From the NCBI RefSeq assembly GCF_003259365.1, contig NZ_QLLY01000005.1:479709-543708 (forward strand): a stretch of DNA of 64,000 bases, in the 5' to 3' direction. Below the pieces are notes generated by a model. The model had not been told where the DNA came from. It did no database searches and saw nothing but the letters and a program-made list of their open reading frames with translations. The stretch comes from Streptomyces sp. PsTaAH-137 (lineage in GTDB: Bacteria > Actinomycetota > Actinomycetes > Streptomycetales > Streptomycetaceae). The position numbers and the translations under genes were made by a program. This document shows positions 34,720 through 43,306 of this stretch, piece after piece; position 1 is the stretch's first letter; every line of letters begins with the position of its first letter.

Positions 34720-35427
34720 TCACCAGGGCAGGGGCCCCGAGGCGGAGAAGAATCCGCCGGTCGGTCCGTCCGGGCCGAGCTGCGCCATACGGACGATGAC
34801 CTCGGCGCCCTCCTCGACCGTCTGGGTGCCGGAGTTGCCGTTGAGGTCGGTCTTGGTGAAACCCGGCTCGACGGAGTTGATCCGCATGTTCGGGAACGCC
34901 TTCGCGTACTGGACGGTCAGCATGTTCACGGCCGTCTTCGAGGCCGGGTAGGCGATGCCCGGGTAGAAGCCGGCGGGCGCGTCCGGGGTGGCGATCAGGG
35001 CCATCGAGGCGAGACCGCTGGCCACGTTCACGATGACGGGCGCGGCGGAACGGTTCAGCAGCGGCAGGAAGGCGTGGGTGACGCGGAGCGTGCCGAAGAC
35101 GTTCGTCTCGAAGAGCGGACGCAGGGTGTCGACGGTCTCGTCGGCGGGGGCCACGATGCCGTTGTCGGCGGTGCGGCCCTCGATGCCGGCGTTGTTGACC
35201 AGTACGTCCAGACCGCCGTCGGCCTCGATGGTGGCCGCGGCGGCGGTGACGGAGTCCTCGTCGGTGACGTCGATGACGACGTGCCGGGCGCCCAGCTCCT
35301 CGGCGGCGCGGCGGCCCTTCTCGGCGTCGCGGCTGCCGATGTAGACGGTGTGTCCTGCTTCGACGAGGCGGCGGGCGGTTTCGCGGCCGAGGCCCTTGTT
35401 CGCCCCGGTGATGAGTGTCGTGGTCAT
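34720..35427 (-). CDS. short-chain dehydrogenase/reductase
   Basis: This 235-residue SDR has the cofactor motif TGANKGLG (residues 7-14), DVT near residue 53, NNAG near residue 77, the serine region NVASGLASM and the YPASK pair near residue 163. The TGANKGLG form is close to the carbonyl-reductase-like NADPH group. The substrate is unknown. It is divergent from an intact MmyB-like XRE gene with an inverted repeat in between, so it is probably that regulator's target. Confidence 0.88.
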   Translation of the reverse strand: MTTTLITGANKGLGRETARRLVEAGHTVYIGSRDAEKGRRAAEELGARHVVIDVTDEDSVTAAAATIEADGGLDVLVNNAGIEGRTADNGIVAPADETVDTLRPLFETNVFGTLRVTHAFLPLLNRSAAPVIVNVASGLASMALIATPDAPAGFYPGIAYPASKTAVNMLTVQYAKAFPNMRINSVEPGFTKTDLNGNSGTQTVEEGAEVIVRMAQLGPDGPTGGFFSASGPLPW

Positions 35428-35472
35428 GGGTCAAGCCTCCGGCGAAGCGTCCCGTCCAGCCAGCCGTCCCGT

Positions 35473-35499
35473 CTTCCTGGGACTGCCGGTACCAGGAAG
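35473..35499. promoter_or_regulatory. inverted-repeat operator between SDR and XRE genes
   Basis: CTTCCTGG (35473-35480) and CCAGGAAG (35492-35499) are exact complements across 11 bases. The inner part, GGACTGCCGGTACC, shares the GGAC-YGCC-GGT core with the site at 33808-33826. It fits the binding site of the divergent MmyB-like regulator. Confidence 0.65.
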
Positions 35500-35528
35500 A
35501 TCCGCGCGCGAGGGGGCAGAGTGGGGGC

Positions 35529-36377
35529 ATGAGCAACGACTTCGGGGACGCCGTGCGGCGCTGGCGGGACCGCGTCCGGCCCGAGTCGGCCGGGCTCACG
35601 CCCGTGGGGCAGCGGCGCGCCGCCGGGCTGCGCCGCGAGGAGCTGGCGCTGCTCGCCGGGATCTCCGCGGACTACGTCACCCGGCTCGAGCAGGGCCGGG
35701 CCAGTCACCCCTCGGACCAGGTCGTCGCGGCGCTGGCCCGCGCGCTGCGCCTTTCCGGGACCGAGCGCGAGCACCTGTTCCGGCTCGCGGGCCTGGTGCC
35801 GCCGGGCCGGGACCGGGTGCCGGGCACGCTCACGCCGAGCGTGCACCGCCTCCTGGAGCGGCTCGCCGGGACACCGGTCGCGGTCTTCGACGCCGCGTGG
35901 ACGCTGCTGCTCGCGAACCCGCTCTACACGGCGCTGCTCGGCGAGCGCCCGCAGTGGCGCGAGCACCGGAGCAACGGCGTCTGGTGGACGTTCCTCGGCC
36001 CGCCCGGCCGGGTGCGGCAGAGTCCCGAGGAGCGCCGCGCGATGGAGGCGGCCCTCGTCGCGGACCTGCGGGCGACCGCCGTCCGCTACCCGGCCGACCC
36101 GGAGCTGTCCGCGCTGGTCGCCGAGGTGCGCGCGCGGAGTCCGCGGTTCGCCGCGCTGTGGGACGCGGGCGAGGTGGGACCGCACGAGGCGGCCCGCAAG
36201 ACCGTCGACCATCCGCAGGTGGGCCCGCTGACCCTGGACTGCGACACCCTGACGGTCGCGGGCGACGATCTGCGCGTCATGGTCTACACGGCCGAGCCGG
36301 GCACCCCGGACGCCGACGCCCTGACCCTGCTCGCCACGCGGGTGGTCCCGGCGCTGCTCGTATCCTCACCCGCATGA
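35529..36377 (+). CDS. XRE-family MmyB-like transcriptional regulator
   Basis: This 282-residue regulator has an N-terminal HTH (GLRREELALLAGISADYVTRLEQGRASHPSDQVVAALARAL, residues 35-77). The MmyB-like ligand domain follows, with PVAVFDAAWTLLLANPLYTALLG near residue 115 and a closing VGPLTLDCDTLTVAGDDLRVMVYTAEPGT. The family usually represses a neighbouring oxidoreductase gene. It is divergent from an SDR and its 3' end overlaps a phosphatase gene as ATGA, so regulator and phosphatase form an operon. Confidence 0.9.
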   Translation: MSNDFGDAVRRWRDRVRPESAGLTPVGQRRAAGLRREELALLAGISADYVTRLEQGRASHPSDQVVAALARALRLSGTEREHLFRLAGLVPPGRDRVPGTLTPSVHRLLERLAGTPVAVFDAAWTLLLANPLYTALLGERPQWREHRSNGVWWTFLGPPGRVRQSPEERRAMEAALVADLRATAVRYPADPELSALVAEVRARSPRFAALWDAGEVGPHEAARKTVDHPQVGPLTLDCDTLTVAGDDLRVMVYTAEPGTPDADALTLLATRVVPALLVSSPA

Positions 36378-37123
36378 CACGCCACCTGGCCTTCGCCCGT
36401 CTGCACAACTTCCGTGACCTGGGCGGCTACCGCACCCTCGACGGCCGTACCGTCCGCCGGGGACGGCTGTACCGCTCCGACGCGCTGTCGAAACTGACCC
36501 CGGCCTCCGGCGACGATCCCGGGCGGGCCGACTGGGAGAGATACACCGGCCTCGGCATACGCACCGTGATCGACCTGCGCTATCCGTGGGAGATCGCCGC
36601 GAACGGCCGGGCGCCCGAGGTTCCGGGTCAGAGCTGGGTCAATCTCAGCGTGGAGCACCGCCCGTACGACCAGGCGGTGATCCCGGCCGACGTCGACCCG
36701 TGGCGCCATCTCGCCGACCGCTACCTGGAGGTCGCCCACGACGGCGCCGCCGAACTGCGGCAGGCCCTCGCCCTGATCGCGTCCGCCGAGGAACCGCTGG
36801 TCTTCCACTGCGCCTCGGGCAAGGACCGCACCGGCCTGCTCGCCGCGCTGGTCCTCGTCCTGCTCGGTGTGCACGAGGACGACGTGGCGGCCGATTTCGC
36901 TCTGACGGAACGCGCCAGGGACCGCCTCCTCGCCGACTGGAAGGCGGCGCACGAGGGCCGTGAGCCGAGCTGGCCCGGCTTCGGCCGCGCCCCCGAGACG
37001 ATCATGCGGCTGTTCCTCGCGGACCTGTCCGCGCAGTTCGGGAGCGTGCAGGGGTACGTCAACGAACATCTGGGCATGGATGAGGAGTTGACCATTCAGC
37101 TCCGCAAGGGCTTGCTCAACTGA
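36374..37123 (+). CDS. tyrosine-protein phosphatase (PtpB/IphP type)
   Basis: This 249-residue protein has NFRDLGGYRTLDGRTVRRGRLYRSDAL near residue 12 and the catalytic loop HCASGKDRTG (C146 to R152), the active-site signature of the IphP/PtpB dual-specificity and phosphoinositide phosphatase family. No signal peptide is present. Its ATG overlaps the XRE stop (36374-36377), so it is translationally coupled to the regulator. The physiological substrate is unknown. Confidence 0.9.
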   Translation: MTRHLAFARLHNFRDLGGYRTLDGRTVRRGRLYRSDALSKLTPASGDDPGRADWERYTGLGIRTVIDLRYPWEIAANGRAPEVPGQSWVNLSVEHRPYDQAVIPADVDPWRHLADRYLEVAHDGAAELRQALALIASAEEPLVFHCASGKDRTGLLAALVLVLLGVHEDDVAADFALTERARDRLLADWKAAHEGREPSWPGFGRAPETIMRLFLADLSAQFGSVQGYVNEHLGMDEELTIQLRKGLLN

Positions 37124-37213
37124 TCGCCAACTCCCTGCCACAAACGATCACTTGACGCAGTCGACCGCTCGCTCAGGGTTCACATTCGGTCGTCGCGCGC
37201 TTAGCCTTGGCAC

Positions 37214-37387
37214 ATGCCACCTGCCGCACCCCAGCCTGCCCGGTCCGCCGAGGAAGTGAACGAGCAGATCCGGGGACTGTGGCTGCGCGCGGGCGGGCGG
37301 CTCACGGCCGAGCAGCGTGCGCAGTACGAGCTTCTGGTCACGGAGTGGGCCCAGGCCACGCGCACCGAGGTCGTCAAGGCCGCGTGA
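37214..37387 (+). CDS. small conserved hypothetical protein (57 residues)
   Basis: This short gene begins ATG at 37214 and encodes MPPAAPQPARSAEEVNEQIR, then a helical segment ending ATRTEVVKAA. Codon bias is typical of the chromosome. The pattern EEVNEQIRGLWLRAGGRLT is a recognisable small Streptomyces family of unknown role. No strong ribosome site is visible, so it may be translated from a leaderless mRNA. Confidence 0.7.
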   Translation: MPPAAPQPARSAEEVNEQIRGLWLRAGGRLTAEQRAQYELLVTEWAQATRTEVVKAA

Positions 37388-37402
37388 CCCGGACCCGTCC
37401 GG

Positions 37403-38143
37403 TCAGCGTCCGCCCGCGACGCGCAGCACGGTACCCGTCGTGTACGCGGCGTCCGCCGAGAGCAGCCAGGCGATCGCCGCGGCGACCTCGTCGGCCGTGC
37501 CCGCCCGGCGCAGCGGAAGACCGCCCGCCATCCGTTCGGCCCGGTCCGGGTCGCCGCCCCTGGCGTGGATCTCGGTGTCGATGATGCCGGGGGCGACGGC
37601 GTTGACGCGGATGCCGGCCGGTCCGAGTTCCTTCGACAGGCCGACGGTGAGCGTGTCGATCGCACCCTTGGACGCGGCGTAGTGGACGTAGTCGCCGGGG
37701 CTGCCCAGGGTCGCCGCGGCGGAGGACAGGTTCACGACGGCGCCACCGCCCGAGGCGGCCATGTCGCGGGCGGCGCGGCGGCAGCAGAGCAGCACGCCGA
37801 GGACGTTGACGTCGACGATCCGGCGCAGGTCCTCGGTGCGTGCCTCGACGAGCGGGCCGAACGGGCCGGTGACACCGGCGTTGTTCACCAGGCCGGTGAG
37901 CGGGCCCAGTTCGGCCTGCGCCTCGTCGAACAGCCGCTCCACGTCGGCCTCTTGCGACGTGTCGCCCTGGAGGACGACGGCGCGGGCGCCGGCCGCGCGC
38001 ACGGTGTCCGCGGTGCGCAGCGCGGCGTCCTTGTCGCGGACGTAGGACAGGGCGACGTCGTGGCCGTCCCGGGCGAGCCGCAGTGACGTGGCGGCGCCGA
38101 TGCCTCGGCTGCCGCCGGTGACGAGCGTGATGGGGCGGGTCAA
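37403..38143 (-). CDS. SDR family oxidoreductase (FabG-like)
   Basis: This 246-residue SDR has TGGSRGIG (near residue 8), DTSQ, NNAGVTGPFGPL near residue 87, the serine region NLSSAAATLGSPGDYVHYAASKG near residue 140 and a C-terminal AYTTGTVLRVAGGR. The start is TTG at 38143 with a perfect GGAGG five bases upstream; longer upstream frames read as Arg-rich noise. The substrate is unknown. It is followed by a mycothiol-dependent isomerase-like gene in the same direction upstream. Confidence 0.87.
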   Translation of the reverse strand: MTRPITLVTGGSRGIGAATSLRLARDGHDVALSYVRDKDAALRTADTVRAAGARAVVLQGDTSQEADVERLFDEAQAELGPLTGLVNNAGVTGPFGPLVEARTEDLRRIVDVNVLGVLLCCRRAARDMAASGGGAVVNLSSAAATLGSPGDYVHYAASKGAIDTLTVGLSKELGPAGIRVNAVAPGIIDTEIHARGGDPDRAERMAGGLPLRRAGTADEVAAAIAWLLSADAAYTTGTVLRVAGGR

Positions 38144-38162
38144 ACGAGCCTCCTGGCGTTGA

Positions 38163-38819
38163 TCAGGTCGCGCGAGGCGCACCGTACCAGCGCCACTTGC
38201 CGACCCTTTCGCGGCCCGGCAGATCACCGCGTCCGGTCGCCCACAGCAGCGTCGGCCAGGGCTCGGTGGCGGTGGGGGCGTCGGGGAAGAGCCGGTGCAG
38301 GGAGCGGGCGCACAGCCCGGCGGGCGGCTCGAAGGGGACGCCGAGGCCGAGCGCCATGTCGTGGGCGTGCAGCAGCGTCTCGACGACGCCCATCGCGGCG
38401 AAGCCCTCGGGGTCGGCGGCGCCGAAGACGTGATGGCCGCGGGCGTCGGCGGGGGTGGCCCGCACCACGGCGACGAGCAGCCCGCCGCACGCCTCGAGCA
38501 CGCCCAGCAGTCCGGCGGGGCCCGCCTCCGGCTCCGCGGTGACGGTGTTGGCGGGCCCCTGCGGGCGGCGCCGGGAGAAGCCGAAGCTCACGTACGCGTC
38601 GGCGAGCGGCCGGGTCGAGCCGATCTGGGCCGCGTACGCGAAGAGGTCGTCGGCGAGGTGCTCGCCGGTCTCCCAGCACGTCCACTCCAGCGGTCCGGCC
38701 GGGACGTGCCAGTCGGCCCCGGTCGCGGCGCTCAGCGCGTCGACGGTGATCCGGACGGCGTGCGCGACGTCGTCGGCGGTGACGGGCCCGGGTACGGGGG
38801 TGTTCGGCTCCTCTGACAT
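38163..38819 (-). CDS. DinB/mycothiol-dependent maleylpyruvate-isomerase-fold protein
   Basis: This 218-residue protein has WECWETGEHLADDLFAYAAQIG-like sequence near residue 45 (visible as TCWETGEHLADDLFAY) and ETLLHAHDMALGLG near residue 145. These supply the histidine ligands of the DinB-2/MDMPI metal site. The C-terminal region (SLHRLFPDAPTATEPWPTLLWATGR) is typical of TIGR03086-like proteins. The role is probably thiol or mycothiol transfer, but the substrate is unknown. ATG at 38819 gives the full domain. Confidence 0.8.
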   Translation of the reverse strand: MSEEPNTPVPGPVTADDVAHAVRITVDALSAATGADWHVPAGPLEWTCWETGEHLADDLFAYAAQIGSTRPLADAYVSFGFSRRRPQGPANTVTAEPEAGPAGLLGVLEACGGLLVAVVRATPADARGHHVFGAADPEGFAAMGVVETLLHAHDMALGLGVPFEPPAGLCARSLHRLFPDAPTATEPWPTLLWATGRGDLPGRERVGKWRWYGAPRAT

Positions 38820-38888
38820 GGGGTGACGGTAACAGCGACCTGGCGCACGCCTCTTGGCTGTGCGCGCCGGGGGCTCGACACTGACTCG

Positions 38889-39365
38889 ATGACGCAGCGT
38901 GTGGAACTCGCGACCGTCCTCGACCGGCTCGCCGTCGACGAGTTGGTGACCGACTACGCCGTGACCGTGGACGACGGGGACTGGGTCGCGTACCGCGCCC
39001 TGTTCGCGCCGGACGGCCGCGCCGACTACCGGGCGGCGGGCGGTGAGGAGGGCGGCGCCGAGGAGATCGCCCAGTGGCTGACCCGGACCATGGAGCTGTT
39101 CCCGATGCGCCAGCACCTGATCGTCAACCGCCGCGTGCGCTTCGGCCGTCTGGAACGGGACGTCGGCGACACGGCCGTGGTCCAGGCGGACTACATCAAC
39201 CCCATGCGGTTCACGGGCGCGGACGAGGGCGGGGCGCCGGACTTCGTGTGCGGCGGCCGGTACGCGTTCGGGCTCGTCCGTACGCCCGTGGGCTGGCGGA
39301 TGCACCGGGTGACCGTGCACGAGAAGTGGCGGCGTGCTCCGCAGCGGTCGGCCACCGGCGTGTGA
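38889..39365 (+). CDS. SnoaL-like/NTF2-fold protein
   Basis: This 158-residue protein fits the NTF2-like polyketide-cyclase/dehydratase-related fold: DRLAVDELVTDYAVTVDDGDWVAYRALFAPDGRADYR (residues 12-48), RQHLIVNRRVRFGRLE near residue 78 and GGRYAFGLVRTPVGWRMHRVTVHEKW near residue 120. Such proteins act as small isomerases, dehydratases or ligand-binding subunits. It is divergent from the DinB-like gene; no functional partner is clear. Confidence 0.82.
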   Translation: MTQRVELATVLDRLAVDELVTDYAVTVDDGDWVAYRALFAPDGRADYRAAGGEEGGAEEIAQWLTRTMELFPMRQHLIVNRRVRFGRLERDVGDTAVVQADYINPMRFTGADEGGAPDFVCGGRYAFGLVRTPVGWRMHRVTVHEKWRRAPQRSATGV

Positions 39366-39418
39366 GCCGGGCGGTGCCCACTGTCGTTGATCGCCGCCGA
39401 CGCGCACACTGAGGGCAC

Positions 39419-41011
39419 GTGACCGGTGACGGCGGCAGTCGTACGAGGTGGGAGGCGCGGCGGATGCGGGGACGGTGGCAGCGGCTCGGGACATCGCCCT
39501 GGTGGCGCGGGGCCGCGGCGGCCGGGGCGGGCGCGCTGCCCGCGCCGGCGTTCCCCGCGCCCGCGCTGTGGTGGTTGGCGTACGTGGCCCTCGTCCCCTG
39601 GATGCTGCTCGCGCGCTCGGCGCCGACGCCGCGCCGCGCCGCCCTGGACGGCTGGCTCGGCGGCCTCGGCTTCATGCTGGCGGTGCACCACTGGCTGCTG
39701 CCCAGCCTGCATGTCTTCACGGTCGTCCTCGCGGCGCTGCTCGGCGCGTTGTGGGCGCCGTGGGGGTGGCTGCTGCACCGGCTGCTGCACGACCGGCCGT
39801 CGCCGCGGCAGTCCGTGGCCGCGCTGGTCGCGGTGCCCTCGGCGTGGCTGATGATCGAACTGGTCCGGTCCTGGCAGGGGTTGGGCGGCCCGTGGGGGAT
39901 GCTCGGCTCCAGTCAGTGGCAGGTCGGCCCGGCGCTGCGGCTCGCTTCGGTGGGCGGGGTGTGGCTGCTGAGCCTGCTCGTGGTCGTCGTGAACACCGCG
40001 GTGACGCTGCTCGTGATCGCGCGCGGCGCCCGCACCCCGGCGGTGGCCGGACTCGTCGCGACGGTCGCGGTGACCACCGCCGCGTCGGCCTGGGCGCCGC
40101 GCCCGCAGACCGACGGCACCGCCCGGGTGGCCGTCGTGCAGGCCGGGACGATCGTCGGCGCCGAGCGACGCTTCGACCGGGAGGAGGCGCTGACCCGGCG
40201 GCTCGCGGGGCGGGACGTCGACCTGGTCGTCTGGGGCGAGAGCAGCGTCGGCTTCGATCTGGCCGCGCGCCCCGATCTGGCCCGTCGGCTCGCCGCGCTG
40301 TCCCGGCTCGTCGACGCGGACCTCCTGGTCAACGTGGACGCGCGCCGTTCCGGGGGCATCTACAAGAGTTCGGTCCTGATCGGGCGCGACGGTCCGACCG
40401 GCCCGCACTACGACAAGATGCGCCTGGTCCCGTTCGGCGAGTACGTGCCCGCCCGGTCCCTGCTCGGCTGGGCGACCTCGGTGGGCAAGGCGGCCGGCGA
40501 GGACCGCAGGCGCGGGACGCACCAGGTCGTCATGGACGCCGGGGCGCTGCGGTTCGGGCCGCTGGTGTGCTTCGAGTCGGCGTTCCCCGACATGACGCGG
40601 AATCTGACCCGGGACGGTGCTCAGGTGCTGCTCGCGCAGTCGTCGACCTCGACGTTCCAGCACAGCTGGGCGCCCGAGCAGCATGCGTCGCTGGCCGCGT
40701 TGCGGGCCGCCGAGAGCGGGCGGCCCATGGTGCACGCCACCCTGACCGGGGTCTCCGCCGTGTACGGCCCCGATGGTTCACGGGTCGGCCCGTGGCTCGG
40801 TACGTCGTCGAGCACGGCCCGGGTGTACGCGGCGCCGACCGCCCACGGCACGACGCTGTACGTGCGCTTCGGCGACTGGCCGGTGCATGTCGCCGGGGCG
40901 GTGTTGCTGGTCCTGGGCGCAACGGAAGCCGCCCGCCGCCTCCGCCACCGCAGCCTCCCGCCCCACGCACACGCCGGTGGGGGCTTCTCGCGCAGTTCCC
41001 CGCGCCCCTGA
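39419..41011 (+). CDS. lnt: apolipoprotein N-acyltransferase
   Basis: This 530-residue membrane enzyme attaches the third acyl chain to lipoproteins. N-terminal helices (about residues 30-225) precede a periplasmic nitrilase-like domain with the triad regions WGESS (Glu), HYDKMRLVPFGEYVP (Lys) and VCFESAFPD (Cys). The final residues GGGFSRSSPRP and the stop are encoded inside the dispersed inverted repeat (40973-41011), so the natural end has been altered by repeat insertion or expansion. A GTG start at 39419 has a GAGGG site; ATG at 39464 is an alternative. Neighbouring genes are unrelated. Confidence 0.88.
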   Translation: MTGDGGSRTRWEARRMRGRWQRLGTSPWWRGAAAAGAGALPAPAFPAPALWWLAYVALVPWMLLARSAPTPRRAALDGWLGGLGFMLAVHHWLLPSLHVFTVVLAALLGALWAPWGWLLHRLLHDRPSPRQSVAALVAVPSAWLMIELVRSWQGLGGPWGMLGSSQWQVGPALRLASVGGVWLLSLLVVVVNTAVTLLVIARGARTPAVAGLVATVAVTTAASAWAPRPQTDGTARVAVVQAGTIVGAERRFDREEALTRRLAGRDVDLVVWGESSVGFDLAARPDLARRLAALSRLVDADLLVNVDARRSGGIYKSSVLIGRDGPTGPHYDKMRLVPFGEYVPARSLLGWATSVGKAAGEDRRRGTHQVVMDAGALRFGPLVCFESAFPDMTRNLTRDGAQVLLAQSSTSTFQHSWAPEQHASLAALRAAESGRPMVHATLTGVSAVYGPDGSRVGPWLGTSSSTARVYAAPTAHGTTLYVRFGDWPVHVAGAVLLVLGATEAARRLRHRSLPPHAHAGGGFSRSSPRP

Positions 41012-41092
41012 CGCATGCGCTGCGCGCAGCCTCCCCTGGACGAGCGGAGCTCGTTTCAGGGGCGCGGGGCTGCGCGAGAAGCCCCCACCGGC
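40973..41092. repeat. dispersed Streptomyces inverted repeat (two 37-39 bp arms)
   Basis: The left arm 40973-41011 (starts GCCGGTGGGGGCTTCTCGCG) and right arm 41056-41092 are reverse complements apart from a two-base difference. They enclose 44 bases that include smaller GC repeats. The structure resembles the frequent intergenic hairpin of Streptomyces and could terminate transcription. A solo arm lies at 15509-15547. The left arm supplies the last codons of lnt. Confidence 0.85.
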
Positions 41093-41115
41093 CCGGGGAC
41101 GACGACGGACCGGTC

Positions 41116-42012
41116 TCAGCCCAGAACGCCCCGCACAACGCGCTCACACAACTCATGCGTAGCCAGCGCATCCCGCCCGCTGACCACCGTCCCGTCCCGC
41201 ACGGCGTCCAGGAACGTCAACGCCACCTGCTCGATCCCCCGCTGCCGAGCCACCGGCACCCAGTCCCCCCGCCGCCGCACGGACGGCTGCCCCTTGTGAT
41301 CGACCACATCGGCGAGATTCAGGACCTGCCGCTTGGTGTCCTGCCCGGAGACCTCCAGGATCTCCTCCGTCGACCCGCTGAGCCGGTTCATCACACCGAG
41401 CGCGGTGAACCCGTCCCCGGCGAGCTGCAGCACGACATGGTGCAGCAGACCGTCCTCGACCCGGGCGCGGACGGTGACGTCGTCGATCGTGCCGGGCACC
41501 AGGAAGCGCAGGGTGTCCACGACATGGATGAAGTCGTCGAGGATCATCGAGCGCGGCTCCTCGGGGAGCCCGACCCGGTTCTTCTGCATCAGGATCAGCT
41601 CGCGGGGATGCTCCACGCACTGCGCGTACCCGGGCGCGTAACGCCGGTTGAAGCCGACGGCGAGGCTGACCCCGCGTTCCTCGGCGAGTTCCACCAGGCG
41701 TACCGAGTCGGCGAGTTCGTAGGCGAGGGGCTTGTCGACATAGGTCGGGACCCCGGCTTCGAGCAGCCGCGTCACGATCTCGGGGTGCACGGCCGTCGGC
41801 GCGTGCACGAACGCGGCGTCGAGCCCCTGAGCGAGCAGCGCGTCCAGGTCGGCGTGGCGCTGAGCGGCCGGAACCCGGTACTGCTCGGCGACGCGCGCGA
41901 GGGTCGCGGCGGTGCGGGTCTGCAGATGCAGCTCGATGCCGGGCTGTGCGGCGAGCACGGGCAGATAGGCCTTCTGGGCGATGTCGCCGAGTCCGATGCA
42001 GCCGACCTTCAC
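41116..42012 (-). CDS. Gfo/Idh/MocA-family oxidoreductase
   Basis: This 298-residue enzyme has the N-terminal NAD(P) motif VGCIGLGDIAQKAYLP (residues 4-19), the family's EKP-like VDKPLAYE near residue 90 (D for E) and AVGFNRRYAPGYAQ near residue 120. An alpha/beta dimerisation domain follows, with DDFIHVVDTLRFLVPG. Members oxidise or reduce sugars, inositols or biliverdin-like substrates. GTG at 42012 is selected because GAGGAG lies eight bases upstream. The specific reaction is unknown. Confidence 0.87.
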   Translation of the reverse strand: MKVGCIGLGDIAQKAYLPVLAAQPGIELHLQTRTAATLARVAEQYRVPAAQRHADLDALLAQGLDAAFVHAPTAVHPEIVTRLLEAGVPTYVDKPLAYELADSVRLVELAEERGVSLAVGFNRRYAPGYAQCVEHPRELILMQKNRVGLPEEPRSMILDDFIHVVDTLRFLVPGTIDDVTVRARVEDGLLHHVVLQLAGDGFTALGVMNRLSGSTEEILEVSGQDTKRQVLNLADVVDHKGQPSVRRRGDWVPVARQRGIEQVALTFLDAVRDGTVVSGRDALATHELCERVVRGVLG

Positions 42013-42166
42013 GTCCCGTACTCCTCTGTGTGCGTCCCCGTGGTGTGCGTCTGGGCAGCATACGGCGGGGCCGGGGCGCTCCACCCTTTCACCCCGGCCC
42101 GCCTCTTCACCCGTGTGGGGCAACCTCGCCGATTCCGGTTCCGCCACCGCCCCGAGGTCCACCAGA

Positions 42167-42649
42167 GTGGCGCGGGTGCTCAGAACCACCAGCTCAGCCA
42201 CGCTTCTGCTGACGGCGGCGGCCGCGGCCGTCACCGCTGTCACCGCCTCGGGATGTGTGAGCGTCAGCGCGCCGCCCGCTCCGGCCGCGCCCACCCCGTC
42301 CGCCACGGCTCCCGCGCCGCGCCCGGAGGGCCACTCCGCCGACCGGCCGCTCGTGCAGGGGCCCGCCCGCGAGGCCCTGCAACGGTCCGAACCGTCCCCG
42401 CACCGCTCCCCCGCCGTCCAGCGGCCCGCCGAGCCACCCCGCGTTCCCGCGCACCACGCGGTACCGGCCGCCCCGCGCAAGGCGCCGGACCCCGTCGCCC
42501 CCGCGCGGACCAGGGCGCCCCGGATCGACCGCCCCGCCGTTCCGGCGCCGCCGCCGAACACCGACGTCTGCGCCCTCGGCCGCCAGTACGGAGGCTGGTC
42601 CCCGGACAGCCCTCAGGCGACCATCTGCAAGGACACGTACGGCAGCTGA
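42167..42649 (+). CDS. secreted Pro/Ala-rich protein with C-terminal two-cysteine motif
   Basis: This 160-residue protein starts with a signal-like segment (SSATLLLTAAAAAVTAVTASGC). The TASGC end is a weak lipobox, since the usual Leu/Val/Ile at -3 is Ala. A long Pro/Ala/Arg-rich linker follows, and the conserved end is DVCALGRQYGGWSPDSPQATICKDTYG. This C-terminal motif with paired cysteines recurs in Streptomyces exported proteins. Function is unknown. A GAGG site precedes the GTG at 42167. Confidence 0.68.
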   Translation: MARVLRTTSSATLLLTAAAAAVTAVTASGCVSVSAPPAPAAPTPSATAPAPRPEGHSADRPLVQGPAREALQRSEPSPHRSPAVQRPAEPPRVPAHHAVPAAPRKAPDPVAPARTRAPRIDRPAVPAPPPNTDVCALGRQYGGWSPDSPQATICKDTYGS

Positions 42650-42670
42650 AGCCGTCTCCTCATCGCCCCG

Positions 42671-43216
42671 TCAAGAACCGCTCCGCGGCGGCCCGAGCGG
42701 CTCCCCGCCGGGCCGGCCGTGCCCTCCGCCCTCATCGGCGTCCCCGTCGGGCAGCCCCGCAATCTCCCGCTGGAGCCGCGTCAGCGCGGCCCGGACCCCG
42801 ACCGCGTGTCCGTCGTCCGCCGCGTCCCCGAGCGCGGCGGACGCGGCGCGCGCCCGGGTCAGCTGGCCGCGGGCCGCACCGGGGCGGCCCAGCTTCACAT
42901 AGTCGCCCGCCAGGCTCAGATGCAGCGACGGGTACAGGGCCCGCAGCGCCAGTGACCGCGGCTCGGCGCAGGAGTCGGCGGCCGTCAACGCCCGCAGGTC
43001 CCAGGCCAGTTTGTCGGACGGGTCGGTCTGGGTGCGGGCCAGGTAGTGCGCGAGCGTGCAGCGGTGCAGCGGGTCGCCGTCCTCGCCCAGGTCCGCCCAC
43101 AGACCGAGGAGCCGGTCCCTCGCCTCCTCGCGGTCTCCGGCGTGGTGCAGCATGACCAGCTGCCCGATCCGGGTGGGCAGCGCGTCGTCCGCCGCCTGCT
43201 CGCGCTGCTGTGCCAA
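42671..43216 (-). CDS. tetratricopeptide-like hypothetical protein
   Basis: This protein of about 181 residues is helical and TPR-like: LPTRIGQLVMLHHAGDREEARDRLLGLWADLG near residue 13 and YVKLGRPGAARGQLTRARAASAALG near residue 105. It has a disordered Gly/Pro-rich tail. The best start is TTG at 43216, with GGAGG five bases upstream; another TTG at 43228 lacks one. Such Streptomyces proteins are common but uncharacterised. It is convergent with the secreted protein gene. Confidence 0.72.
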   Translation of the reverse strand: MAQQREQAADDALPTRIGQLVMLHHAGDREEARDRLLGLWADLGEDGDPLHRCTLAHYLARTQTDPSDKLAWDLRALTAADSCAEPRSLALRALYPSLHLSLAGDYVKLGRPGAARGQLTRARAASAALGDAADDGHAVGVRAALTRLQREIAGLPDGDADEGGGHGRPGGEPLGPPRSGS

Positions 43217-43306
43217 GGGTGCCTCCAAGCTCGGAAACCGGCTCGCCCACCGGTCACGGCTTCCGACGCTAGCCGCCGCCGACGGCGATCCAGGGCAGGC
43301 GCGGCC

